Origin: an uncultured Elusimicrobia bacterium
Lineage (GTDB): Bacteria > Elusimicrobiota > Elusimicrobia > UBA1565 > UBA9628
DNA length: 64,000 nucleotides
Direction of reading: 5' to 3'
Assembly: GCA_903881545.1 (NCBI GenBank)
Contig: CAIRTQ010000086.1
Span: 1 to 64,000 of the forward strand
Part shown: piece after piece, positions 41,920 to 50,305 of the stretch
How the letters are laid out: each line of letters begins with the position of its first letter
Position numbering within the stretch: position 1 is the stretch's first letter
Position numbers and translations under genes: made by a program
The notes under the pieces: generated by a model
Told to the model about the DNA's origin: nothing
Seen by the model: the letters and a program-made list of their open reading frames with translations, nothing else
Database searches by the model: none

Positions 41920-42657
41920 CTAAGGGTGTAGTTGGTCGCCATTAGAATATCGCTTGAGTTGTTCCAATTTATACAAAGTAAAGTGACTTTTGAACCGCAT
42001 TAATTGCCAGTTCTTGCCAAGACATTTAGCAGCGTGAATGAGCAGGCATTCGGCCGACCTTGCCACCCCACGAAGATCAAGGAGATTTCGGGCGTCGTTG
42101 TCATTGATTTCATAACGCAGGAGATAGGGAAGTTCGTCCTTCATGATTTCCAAAAGATCCCCGACAGGAATCCTATCGGGGATACGATTAAAAATCCAAT
42201 TTTCATCAATAGGATATGTCTGGTCAAACCAACCGGGCTTATATCCGTCGCGCTCCTTGCCGGGGTCCTTTGGGCCAAACCCCTTCTTGTTCCAACCGCA
42301 CTGGCCCTTCTCTTTGAAATAGTTGATTAAAAGTTCCTCGTTCGCCGCAGTACTCCAGCTGACTTCCAGAATTAGGGCCTTGAATGCTATTGAATTTATG
42401 TCTAGATTCCGACGCCCACTGAGTTTTCCCCAATGCTGCTGGAGCCGTTCGCAAACATTGTCTGCCTTGCCTATGTAGACAGGTATCCCTTCTTGTAAGA
42501 GCAGGTAAACGCCGTGCTGGATTTCATGCCTAGCTTGAAATTCCTCCAGCAAGTGAAGGTTAGTGGAATCCAACCTGGAACCGCTGAGTTGATCCAACTC
42601 TATCAGCAATGATTTGGTTACCGCATTTGGCAGGTCGAAACGAAATAGGCTAAACAC
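41920..42657 (-). CDS. Eco29kI-like GIY-YIG restriction endonuclease
   Basis: A 245-residue protein with a GIY-YIG nuclease core: GVYLLLQEGIPVYIGKADNV, a conserved Arg/His region (ERLQQHWGKL), Glu in AANEELLINYF, and WNKKGFGPKDPGKERDG, close to the WN..GFG..DPG block of Eco29kI. Enzymes of that family cut CCGCGG; the specificity here is a guess from similarity. It lies seven bases after the methyltransferase. Codon and base use are visibly AT-richer than in the flanking genes, which indicates transfer. Confidence 0.85.
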   Translation of the reverse strand: MFSLFRFDLPNAVTKSLLIELDQLSGSRLDSTNLHLLEEFQARHEIQHGVYLLLQEGIPVYIGKADNVCERLQQHWGKLSGRRNLDINSIAFKALILEVSWSTAANEELLINYFKEKGQCGWNKKGFGPKDPGKERDGYKPGWFDQTYPIDENWIFNRIPDRIPVGDLLEIMKDELPYLLRYEINDNDARNLLDLRGVARSAECLLIHAAKCLGKNWQLMRFKSHFTLYKLEQLKRYSNGDQLHP

Positions 42658-42663
42658 TTGGGC

Positions 42664-43815
42664 TCATGAAAGGCTCTGACGAAGTTGTTTTAATACAACT
42701 CGCGCCAAGTTAACTGGCACCGCGTTACCGAGTTGGCGCATGTTCTCAGTCCAAGAACCAGAGAAAACGTAGGCATCCGGAAAAGTCTGCATACGAGCGG
42801 ATTCTCGAACGCTGAAGTATCTCACGGATCCATTCGGATGCCTAAGCATGTTCTCTCCACCAGGCACGCCATGATCTCCAGCCTTAAGTGTTTTTGCCGG
42901 CTCATCGAGTTCGCTTCCTGTATGGCCAGGATAAGTCCTAGCGCCCGGCTGTAGCACATGATTTTCCATTCGCGCCAATGCCGCAGATTTTGCTGGCTCA
43001 CCAAGATCTCTCAGAGCGTCGCGTATGGTAAGCCAGGGCAATGTGCCTCTTGAAGCCATCGCCGGTCGATAAAATTGGGCTACTTTTCTCATTGATCGGA
43101 TTTCATTTGGGGCCACACGGTGACGATTCCAATATTCACCAGTAACCCACTTGGATTCTTCGAGAGCCCCTCGCGAATGTGTGGGAGTTGGGAAAGACCA
43201 TTTTCGATCCAAATCGGACCTTATGCCCACAATGAAGGTTCGTTCGCGTTTTTGTGGAACTCCATAGTCGGCGGCGTTCAACAGACGGAAAGTAACGCGA
43301 TATGATAGATCGAAATGAGAACCGCTTGTGTGCAAACGTTCTAAACGGGAAAGATGGTCCTGCCATATTTCGGCAGATCGTCGCTTCGCTGTCGGATAGG
43401 TAAGTTGAAGAAGAATGTAGCTAAAATAGGTGCGAAAAGATCCGCTCAAAAGGCCTTTAACATTCTCGAAAACAAATGCCTTGGGCCTTATGTCTCTAAC
43501 AGCACGTACTGCTTCTGGAAACATGTTACGATCGTCTCTATTTCCTTTATGCTTCCCGCCAATTGAAAATGGTTGACATGGTGGCCCGCCAGAAACGACC
43601 TCGACCTTATCTTCCCACTTCCGGAAATCGACATCGCGAACATCCGCCTGAATTACTGGCCACCCCCTGACTGCCTTGTAGCCGCGTTTCTGGTTGGTAC
43701 GGATATTTGAACATGAATCCGGATCCCATTCGATAACAGCAGCGTGATGGATGCCCTCCAACGAGGCACCTAACGCAAGGCCCCCAGCACCAGCGAACAG
43801 CTCCAAACTTTTCAT
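42664..43815 (-). CDS. C5-cytosine DNA methyltransferase
   Basis: A 383-residue Dcm-type enzyme: motif I (LELFAGAGGLALG), motif II (AAVIEWDPDSC), motif IV with the catalytic Cys (GGPPCQPFSIGG), motif VI (FVFENVKGLL), motif VIII (RERTFIVGIRSDL) and motif X (QLGNAVPVNLARVV). The variable target-recognition region lies between VIII and IX. It should protect the site cut by the adjacent nuclease. It overlaps the vsr-like gene by ATGA. AT-rich relative to neighbours. Confidence 0.95.
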   Translation of the reverse strand: MKSLELFAGAGGLALGASLEGIHHAAVIEWDPDSCSNIRTNQKRGYKAVRGWPVIQADVRDVDFRKWEDKVEVVSGGPPCQPFSIGGKHKGNRDDRNMFPEAVRAVRDIRPKAFVFENVKGLLSGSFRTYFSYILLQLTYPTAKRRSAEIWQDHLSRLERLHTSGSHFDLSYRVTFRLLNAADYGVPQKRERTFIVGIRSDLDRKWSFPTPTHSRGALEESKWVTGEYWNRHRVAPNEIRSMRKVAQFYRPAMASRGTLPWLTIRDALRDLGEPAKSAALARMENHVLQPGARTYPGHTGSELDEPAKTLKAGDHGVPGGENMLRHPNGSVRYFSVRESARMQTFPDAYVFSGSWTENMRQLGNAVPVNLARVVLKQLRQSLS

Positions 43816-44231
43816 TTATTCTCTAAAAATTGGATAAGTTTATTCTCCAACTTGTCAAGTTTAGCTAATTTGCATTCCCAAATCACTAAGATTTTCCACC
43901 CTAGCCGCCGCAAGTTTCGCTGGATTCGCTGATCTCTTCGCTGGTTCTTTTCTAATTTGGGAATCCAAAAACTACGCCGTGTTTGAGGAAGACGATACTG
44001 GCGACATTTTTTGTGAAGATGCCAAAAACATCCATGAACGAATATTAATTTCCGTCGGGACCGAAAAACCAAATCCGGCTTCCCTGGTAACGAGGAGACA
44101 TGGAGCGCGTATCTGTAGCCTAGGCGATGAACTACAGATCGAAGCATGCATTCGGTCGAAGTATTTTCGTTCCGAACAAGACGCATTCGCGCGCTACGCT
44201 CGGAAGGCGACAGGGGGTCCAGTCTGATCAT
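43812..44231 (-). CDS. vsr: Vsr very-short-patch repair endonuclease
   Basis: A 139-residue Vsr: MRLVRNENTSTECMLRSVVH, the catalytic Asp in GKPDLVF, and the HGCFWHLHKKC zinc/active-site motif. Vsr nicks T-G mismatches left by deamination of 5-methylcytosine, which explains its place beside a C5 methyltransferase. The ATG is at 44231; an internal ATG at 44186 would remove part of the conserved start. It is the first gene of the three-gene module. Confidence 0.93.
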   Translation of the reverse strand: MIRLDPLSPSERSARMRLVRNENTSTECMLRSVVHRLGYRYALHVSSLPGKPDLVFRSRRKLIFVHGCFWHLHKKCRQYRLPQTRRSFWIPKLEKNQRRDQRIQRNLRRLGWKILVIWECKLAKLDKLENKLIQFLENK

Positions 44232-44328
44232 TAAAGTATTACGCGGCCACCAGTAAAGAGAAAGACCATGACATCGTGATTATTCAAATATTCATACGGC
44301 CTTGATATCACCCGCTACTAATTTTTTA

Positions 44329-44358
44329 AGTCTGCCGAACTATTGAGTCTGCCGAACT
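44329..44358. repeat. Two 13-base direct repeats upstream of the vsr-methyltransferase-nuclease module
   Basis: AGTCTGCCGAACT occurs at 44329-44341 and again at 44346-44358, 17 bases apart. It lies about 100 bases before vsr. The arrangement could be a regulator site or an insertion footprint. The rest of the 44232-44447 stretch holds no gene that I can see. Confidence 0.7.
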
Positions 44359-44447
44359 CGGTTTCGGGAACGTTCGTGATATCCACTCTGCAAATTCTAC
44401 TTTTCCCGCCGATATCTAGCAAGTCGGACTTCTGCCTCCACTTCCCC

Positions 44448-44474
44448 AAAGGCCGTCCGGCTGGGACGGCCTTT
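44448..44474 (-). terminator. Terminator hairpin after the integrase remnant
   Basis: A perfect 11-base stem (AAAGGCCGTCC with GGACGGCCTTT) and a five-base loop directly at the integrase stop codon. It has A/T-rich stem ends rather than a long T-run, and it is symmetrical, so it may also work on the plus strand. Confidence 0.65.
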
Positions 44475-45261
44475 CAGGCGGCGCCCCTCTCAAAGCCCAA
44501 TAGCTTGTCCGCCGGGCTCAGAACTCCCTTGCCGCCCCGGTTGAGCACATGGGTATAGACCATGGTGGTCGTGACCTTTGCATGGCCAAGCAGCTCCTGC
44601 ACGGTCCGGATATCATAGCCGTCCTCCAGCAAGTGCGTCGCGAAGCTGTGGCGCAGGCTATGGCAACTGGTGGGCTTGGCGATCCCGGCTCTGAGCCGAG
44701 CTTCTCTGAAAGCCTTCTGTAGCACCGACTCATGCAGGTGGTGCCTGCGCCGCACGCCCGTCTCGGGGATCAGGTAGTGGCTCGTGGCCGGGAACACCCA
44801 CTGCCAGCCCCACTCCTTGGGCGCGTTGGGGTACTTCCTGTCCAGGGCGTTGGGAAGCTCTACGCTGCCCAGGCCAGCGCCGTAGAACAGCATGGCCATT
44901 AGCCTGGGCGTGCCGTCCATTTTCCCCAACACCGCACGGACTTCCTCTCGGCCCAGGACGCGTAGGTGGCCTCGGTGCTCGGGCTGAAATGCCGCTAGCG
45001 CACGGCGGACCTGAGCACCTTGAGCCAGGCCTGGATATCCTCCGCGGCAGCCGCTGAGACCTCCGGCTGGCTGGATGAGCGTTGAGGCGGGCCAAGCCCA
45101 GGCGCCACCAGCACTTGCTCGCCGGAAAAGAGCTGAAGCAGGCGCTCCACCGCCTTGTCGTCGTGGGGAACCGTCCAGTGTTTCTCCTGGATGTGCCAGC
45201 GCCGGCCGGCCACGGTCTTGATCTTCTCCACGCGCTCGGGAGAATAGGGCAGATGCACCAC
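44474..45261 (-). pseudogene. Decayed integron-type tyrosine recombinase
   Basis: The N-terminal part (45261-44995) encodes [20 protein letters not shown] and a domain of about 60 residues found ahead of some integrases. It ends at a TAG. In the same frame after the TAG comes [16 protein letters not shown], the start of the core-binding domain. A second frame then carries [20 protein letters not shown] and, after YGAGL, jumps to [18 protein letters not shown], the segment specific to integron integrases. It ends with [18 protein letters not shown] and VYTHVL. The core-binding domain and the first half of the catalytic domain, with its first catalytic Arg, are missing. It is inactive by this reading. 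Confidence 0.85.
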
Positions 45262-45382
45262 AAGCCTGCCTGGCTCGCCGGGTCTGATTCTTATCGGTTC
45301 CGTAAGGATGGCCTCCCCACTACATACGAATCAGGAGGCCAATAGTTCCACGGCAACCTTCGCGCCCGCCGCCCTCATATCG

Positions 45383-45388
45383 TATAAT
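45383..45388 (+). promoter_or_regulatory. -10 box of the DUF2157 pair (leaderless)
   Basis: TATAAT at 45383-45388 is followed by six bases and the ATG at 45395. No good -35 is seen 16-18 bases upstream. The spacing fits a leaderless start like those at 250 and 2940. Confidence 0.6.
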
Positions 45389-45394
45389 CGGCCC

Positions 45395-46327
45395 ATGGAT
45401 GCCGTTTCCCGCCTCAAAGCCCTCGGCGGCCTCACCGACCCCCAAGCCCGCCGCATCTCCGACATCCAATCCGGCCGCCTCTTCTCTCTCCACTCCGAAC
45501 TGCGCGCCTGCCTCTACCTCGGCGCACTCTTCATCGTGCTCGGCGTCGGCGCCACTGTCGCCAGATACTTCTCCGACCTCGGCCACCTCACCATCATCAC
45601 CGCCCTCACCCTCGCCGTCGCCGCCTGCTACGCCTACTGCGTCACTCGCGCCACCCCCTATTCTCACGGCCAAGTCCCCTCCCCCACCGCCGCCTTCGAC
45701 TACATCCTCTACCTCGGCTGCGCCTTCCTCGGCGTCGAGTTCGGCTACATCGAACACCACTTCCACCTCCTCGACAAGCACTGGGACCTCTACCTTCTCA
45801 TCTCCGGCGCATGGTTTCTCTACCTTGCCTACCGCCACGACAACCGCTTCGTCCTCGCCATGGCCCTGGCCAACATCGCCGGCTGGCTCGGCGTCAGGCT
45901 CAACACCATCCACCCCGAATGGTTCGCACTCCGGGCCCAGGGCCTCTGCTACGGCCTCGCTGTCTGCGGCGCGGGCTTCTGGCTCGCCGGCCGCGCCGTC
46001 AAGCCCCATTTCCGCGACACCTATCTCAATATCGGCCTCAATGTCCTCTTCTGGGCCGTCCTCTCCGGCGTCTTTGAGCAAGGCTGGTCCTCTCCTTATA
46101 ATATCGTCCTCGCGGCCCTGGTCGCGGCGGCCGTCTGGTGGGCGCTCCGCGAAAGGCGCTTCCAGTACTTCCTCTACGGCGTCGCCTACGGCTACATCGG
46201 GCTCTCCTCGCTCATCCTCAAGGATATCCACGAGACGCAGGCGATCTCCTTATATTTCCTTATATCAAGCTCGGCGCTGATCTATCTCATCTTCCGCTTC
46301 CGAAAACTCTTGGAGCAGAAGCGATGA
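45395..46327 (+). CDS. DUF2157-like membrane protein
   Basis: A 310-residue protein with a helical cytoplasmic start (SRLKALGGLTDPQARRISDI) and about nine membrane helices, the pattern of DUF2157. The start at 45395 is supported by the TATAAT box six bases upstream; the longer frame to 45308 has no family support. The coding strand is Cys- and Ser-poor but Leu/Ala-rich as expected. Function is unknown. It overlaps the next gene by ATGA, suggesting a two-subunit membrane complex. Confidence 0.75.
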   Translation: MDAVSRLKALGGLTDPQARRISDIQSGRLFSLHSELRACLYLGALFIVLGVGATVARYFSDLGHLTIITALTLAVAACYAYCVTRATPYSHGQVPSPTAAFDYILYLGCAFLGVEFGYIEHHFHLLDKHWDLYLLISGAWFLYLAYRHDNRFVLAMALANIAGWLGVRLNTIHPEWFALRAQGLCYGLAVCGAGFWLAGRAVKPHFRDTYLNIGLNVLFWAVLSGVFEQGWSSPYNIVLAALVAAAVWWALRERRFQYFLYGVAYGYIGLSSLILKDIHETQAISLYFLISSSALIYLIFRFRKLLEQKR

Positions 46328-47514
46328 GAATATTCGCCGCGGAAGAGGAGCACAAGCTCTACGAGCTCGAACTCGCGCGCGACTGGGCGCGCTCAGGGCT
46401 GATCAGCCAGGATCAGCTCTCGGCCACGGAAAGCGGGCTCGGCCCTGCTCTGGCACAAGCGGGCTGGGCCGTCCGACTCTTGTTCTTCGGCTTTTGCGCC
46501 TGCGCGCAGTGGGCGTTGGGCGACTACCTCACGGCCGGCATCCGCGACCAGAGCCTGATAGGCTGCTACCTCCTGGGGACCGCCGTCTTGTGCTACGCGC
46601 TTGGGGAATTCCTCATCCGATGGTTCCGCCTCCACCGCTTCGGGGTGGAGGAAGCCCTGCTGGCCGGGGCTGTGGTCCAGTTCTCCATCGGCCTCTACTT
46701 GGTCATGCCCGAAAGTCTCGGCTTCTTCACCCATGACCGCGCCTTCGCCGTTTGCTGCGCGGCCGCGGCACTGTTCGGCTGGCTATACAAACGCTGCGGC
46801 TATCTCTACGCGGCCTTTGCCGCCATCGTCGCCCTTTCAGTCGCGGTAGGCTGCCTCGGTCTGCCTGAGAGGCTCACCCGCATCTGGCTCGCCTGGCTCT
46901 ACTGCCTGCTCCTGGCCGTCTCCCTGCTGAGCGATGATACCGAGCATGAAAAGGACGACCGGCTCTTTGTCAGGGCCGCCCTATTCATGTGGACCTACCT
47001 CGTCCTCAACCTCCGTCTAAATGACATCGCCAACATCCCAGGCCTTCCCGGAAGGGCCCCTCGTTACAATGGCGAGGCCATTGCCACGGGGCTCTTCTAT
47101 TGGACGACCTTCGCCCTGATCTGGATCTTTCCCGCCGCCGGGATGTTCTGGGGCGTCAAACGCCGCCAAAGGCCTATCCTCGCCGCCTCAACCGTCATGG
47201 CCCTTATCACCGTCATGACCTACAAGCCCTATCTCGGCTGGCAGCGCCACGCTTGGGATGCCGCCATCCTGGGCGCGGCCATGATGGCGCTGGCGGCCTG
47301 GCTGACGCGCTGGCTCGACTCCGGTCCCGAAGGCCGCAGAACGGGATTCACCGCCCGGCCCGCGATACTGGACCGCGACGAGGGCTTCAGCGCAGCGGCG
47401 CTTTTGGCCGCGGCGGCGGCGGGGGCCTCGGCTCAAGCCCCGGCAACGGTAAAGCCCGGGTTCGAGGGCGGCGGCGGAAGTTCCGGCGGCGGCGGGGCTA
47501 GCGGGGATTTCTGA
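46324..47514 (+). CDS. Multispan membrane protein with Gly/Ser-rich tail
   Basis: A 396-residue protein with a soluble start (RIFAAEEEHKLYELELARDW), about ten membrane helices, and a tail ending GGGGSSGGGGASGDF, which resembles the ends of TPM-domain (YgcG-like) membrane proteins. The first 60 residues resemble the DUF2157 start of its neighbour (LISQDQLSATESGLG). The function is unknown. It is translationally coupled to the DUF2157 gene. Confidence 0.7.
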   Translation: MRIFAAEEEHKLYELELARDWARSGLISQDQLSATESGLGPALAQAGWAVRLLFFGFCACAQWALGDYLTAGIRDQSLIGCYLLGTAVLCYALGEFLIRWFRLHRFGVEEALLAGAVVQFSIGLYLVMPESLGFFTHDRAFAVCCAAAALFGWLYKRCGYLYAAFAAIVALSVAVGCLGLPERLTRIWLAWLYCLLLAVSLLSDDTEHEKDDRLFVRAALFMWTYLVLNLRLNDIANIPGLPGRAPRYNGEAIATGLFYWTTFALIWIFPAAGMFWGVKRRQRPILAASTVMALITVMTYKPYLGWQRHAWDAAILGAAMMALAAWLTRWLDSGPEGRRTGFTARPAILDRDEGFSAAALLAAAAAGASAQAPATVKPGFEGGGGSSGGGGASGDF

Positions 47515-47545
47515 TCGAAGCGCGTCCTGCGCTTCGGCGGCCGGC

Positions 47546-48658
47546 TCAGCGGTAAGGGACGAAGGAGCCGGCCATGGCCGTCAGGCCCGAAAGGATCCAC
47601 GGCAAAGCCATAAGCGCGGTCACGATCAGCAGAATCGGCGAATGCGACATGACGAAATCGATGAAGCGCCGCAACTCGGCCGAAAACGGCTGCCCGGTCT
47701 TGACCGGCGCGGGCGCCTCGCCCGGCGCCGCGGCCAGATGAATAATGTTCGGCGACGCCATGACGCGGGACAAAGAGCTGATCGGCACGGAAGCCTCGAT
47801 CACCAAGACCGACTGCGCCGTTCCCGGGACGATCTGCGTGCCCATCTGGCGCAGGACGCGCAATCCCAGGCCGGCAAATTCATTTTGCAAATCGGAAACG
47901 ACCTGGGCGGCAGCGGCTCCGGCCGGCAGGCGCACCCCCATGACCATATTGGTTGCCGTCGCGCTGGCGGCCGGTGCCTGAACCGAATTAACCTGCAAGC
48001 GCGCCACTGACGGAACCTTCAAAGCCTCGGCCAAGCGCGCCGGGGACATCCAGCCCCACAGGGCCACTTGCGACGCCCCCGGTCCCACGCCGATCGCGGC
48101 CGGCGCGAACCGGAAATCCTGACGGAAGCCCGCCGCGCGACCCAGGTCGGCCACGGCATCCTTGAGCGAAGCGTCCGGCCTCTGCTTCAGGTCCAGGCTC
48201 AAAGCCACGAACACTTCACGGTCGGCCTGCGCCCTGGCCACCGGAGAATCCACGACTGCGGCGTGCAGCACGGCAGGCCGCGGCGCCGAGGGCGCGTTAG
48301 CGGAAACGCCCGGCCGCTGGCCGAGGATATGCGTCTCGTAATCGTTGCGGCCCATGACCGCGGCATCCTCATCCTCGCCGACCTCACCCAACTTCTGTGA
48401 CGACAAGGCCATGGGCGCCGTCAAGCCGCCCAACATGCTGCGCTGGCTCCGGCTTCCGTCGTCGCCTGTCGCAGCGTTGGACCCGGATCCGTTCTGGCGG
48501 GTGCCGGTCTCCATGGCGTCGGAGGCGTCCTGGAACGGCTGGGTATAACCCCCGCCCTCTCCGGCGTAACCGAGCTTGGGAGATTTAGGCTTGGAGGAAT
48601 CGCTATGCGCCGGCAGAACGAGCCAGGACGCCACGGCAAGGACGAAAATGATTTTCAT
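47546..48658 (-). CDS. Secreted or membrane-anchored protein of unknown function
   Basis: The 370-residue product has a signal peptide (IIFVLAVASWLVLPAHS), a low-complexity Gly/Ser/Asp region to about 130, a folded region to about 300, and one C-terminal membrane helix (ILLIVTALMALPWILSGLTA). The topology is periplasmic with a C-terminal anchor. AGGA lies a few bases before the ATG. No family recognised. It is convergent with the DUF2157 pair; the 31-base gap between them holds no clear terminator. Confidence 0.65.
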   Translation of the reverse strand: MKIIFVLAVASWLVLPAHSDSSKPKSPKLGYAGEGGGYTQPFQDASDAMETGTRQNGSGSNAATGDDGSRSQRSMLGGLTAPMALSSQKLGEVGEDEDAAVMGRNDYETHILGQRPGVSANAPSAPRPAVLHAAVVDSPVARAQADREVFVALSLDLKQRPDASLKDAVADLGRAAGFRQDFRFAPAAIGVGPGASQVALWGWMSPARLAEALKVPSVARLQVNSVQAPAASATATNMVMGVRLPAGAAAAQVVSDLQNEFAGLGLRVLRQMGTQIVPGTAQSVLVIEASVPISSLSRVMASPNIIHLAAAPGEAPAPVKTGQPFSAELRRFIDFVMSHSPILLIVTALMALPWILSGLTAMAGSFVPYR

Positions 48659-48685
48659 TATTCCTGAAAGGTAATGATTGCGTGT

Positions 48686-48714
48686 ATATTATCAAAATCA
48701 GCCTTCCCGGTCAA
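48686..48714 (-). promoter_or_regulatory. Promoter of the 47546-48658 gene
   Basis: Minus strand TTGACC (48714-48709), a 17-base spacer and TAATAT (48691-48686). It overlaps the last codons of the DUF5693-like gene and gives a leader of about 20 bases. Confidence 0.65.
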
Positions 48715-50305
48715 TGTCACCGATCGGTTTCTCTCCGCGGCCACTGGCCTCCCAGAGGGCGCGCAGAGCGAGCCAAGCCCCTCCCAGCGCCCCCCCCGCA
48801 AGCACGACCACGACGCTATGCCCCAAGACCATGAAGGGCGCGGCTCCGGGCCGGCCCAGAGCCGCGATGGCGCCGATAGGGAAGAAAAGCCCCAACCACA
48901 ACCAGGGCCGCGGGTCCGCGGCGTGCGCGCTCCTGGCCTCGGGCGCCTCGGCGTCGAACTGCCTGCCCACCAGAAGCAGAGCGTTCATGAAGGCGGGCAG
49001 GCCGATCAAAAATTCCCGCCACCGCCATGTCCACCACCAGAACGGGGCCGAGCCATCGGCCACGGACTGAGCCCATCCCCCCAAGCCGGCGGCGGCCAAA
49101 AGCGGCCGAGGCCGGAACAGGATGGCGACTGCGGCGGCCGCCCCTGCCAGGCGCAGGAGGTCGGCGTAGGTCGGCGTCCGGCTTAAACGCCGCGCCAGTT
49201 CCGCGCGCGACAACGGAAACAGGGCCAAGCCGCCGATGACCAGGGGCCAAGCCAAGGTCGAGAAGGCGATTCCCTCGGGCAGTTGCGAGGCATTGCTCCC
49301 CTTGAGAAGCAGGGCTACGGCCAAGCCCACGGCTACTGCCGCGGCGGCGGTCGAGGCCACGCCCATCAGCAGTTCGGCCACGGGAGAGGCCAGGGGACTG
49401 CGCTTGCGGATAAGAACGCGGACGCGCTTGAAGGCTTTGACGCCCAGACGCACCGCGATGATGGGGCCGAGCACGGCCAGCAGCCAAGCCAGCGCCAGCC
49501 GCCAGCGTCCCGGAGGCACGGCAGCCGCGGGGACGGCTGCCTCCGGCCACTCCCGACCGATGAGCTCCCGGTCCCGCAAAGGACGCAGCAGGGCGCGCAA
49601 ACGATCCAGGTTTCCCTCGACACCGCCGGCCGGGTCCAGGCGCAGCAGCAGCACCCGGCCGCGCTGGGCATAGGCCGAGCGCAGCAAGGCCGCCAGCCGG
49701 ACCGGGTTCTCCAAGACGCGCAGCGGCGCGGCTTCCGAACGCCCGGCCCGCACCGCGCCCGCGGGACCAACCACGAATGGGATCATCTGCACGGCCGCGG
49801 CCGACGCGGCGTCCTCGGCGCTGCTTCCCGCGAAGGTTTCCGGGGCCAGGCCGCCCTTGATCTCCAGAAAACCATGGCCGGCGGCGGTGCCGGTGCTGGC
49901 CAAAAGGCCCTGGACCGCCAGGACGCCCGAGAGCCGCGCGAAGAGCCCGGCGTCCCGGACCCAAAGGGCGTTGGGCTTGAGCGCGGCGTTGGGCGCGATG
50001 AGTCCAGCGCTCTTCCACTTCTCCAATTCCGCGCGTGAGAACACCAGCACCCGGCCGCCCTCGATCAATTCCCCCAAGGTGTCGGCGCGCAGGGCCATGG
50101 CGCCCACGCCCATGGCCTGGGCTCTTTGCCAGAAATCCGCGGGCGGGTAGCCCGATGCCGAGCAGACCGCCGCAGCCTCGGCGGCGTCAAGCGCCGGCAG
50201 GGACTTGGCGCCGGGCCGGGCGGCGGCGCCGGCCAGGTAGAGCAGCAGGCCGAAGCCGATGAAAAGCAGCCAAGGCCGGACCTTGTCCTGGGCGGTCACG
50301 ATCAT
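48698..50305 (-). CDS. DUF5693-like membrane protein
   Basis: A 535-residue protein: membrane helix at 12-30, an external domain of about 300 residues with RAQAMGVGAMALRADTLGEL and FSRAELEKWKSAGL, then about eight membrane helices. The pattern fits DUF5693 proteins, whose function is unknown. The start at 50305 overlaps the glgA stop by ATGA; the longer frame upstream has no support. Confidence 0.6.
   Translation of the reverse strand: MIVTAQDKVRPWLLFIGFGLLLYLAGAAARPGAKSLPALDAAEAAAVCSASGYPPADFWQRAQAMGVGAMALRADTLGELIEGGRVLVFSRAELEKWKSAGLIAPNAALKPNALWVRDAGLFARLSGVLAVQGLLASTGTAAGHGFLEIKGGLAPETFAGSSAEDAASAAAVQMIPFVVGPAGAVRAGRSEAAPLRVLENPVRLAALLRSAYAQRGRVLLLRLDPAGGVEGNLDRLRALLRPLRDRELIGREWPEAAVPAAAVPPGRWRLALAWLLAVLGPIIAVRLGVKAFKRVRVLIRKRSPLASPVAELLMGVASTAAAAVAVGLAVALLLKGSNASQLPEGIAFSTLAWPLVIGGLALFPLSRAELARRLSRTPTYADLLRLAGAAAAVAILFRPRPLLAAAGLGGWAQSVADGSAPFWWWTWRWREFLIGLPAFMNALLLVGRQFDAEAPEARSAHAADPRPWLWLGLFFPIGAIAALGRPGAAPFMVLGHSVVVVLAGGALGGAWLALRALWEASGRGEKPIGDIDREG

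Noticed and set aside
41834-41920. Possible attC site near the restriction module
   Set aside because: GCCTAAC fits one half of an attC core and the interval has GC-rich complementary stretches, but no matching GTTRRRY partner is present at the other end.
45320-46231. 303-residue minus-strand frame opposite the DUF2157 gene
   Set aside because: It is Gly/Glu/Asp/Val-rich without any domain, while the plus strand encodes a regular multispan protein with a -10 box and coupled downstream gene.
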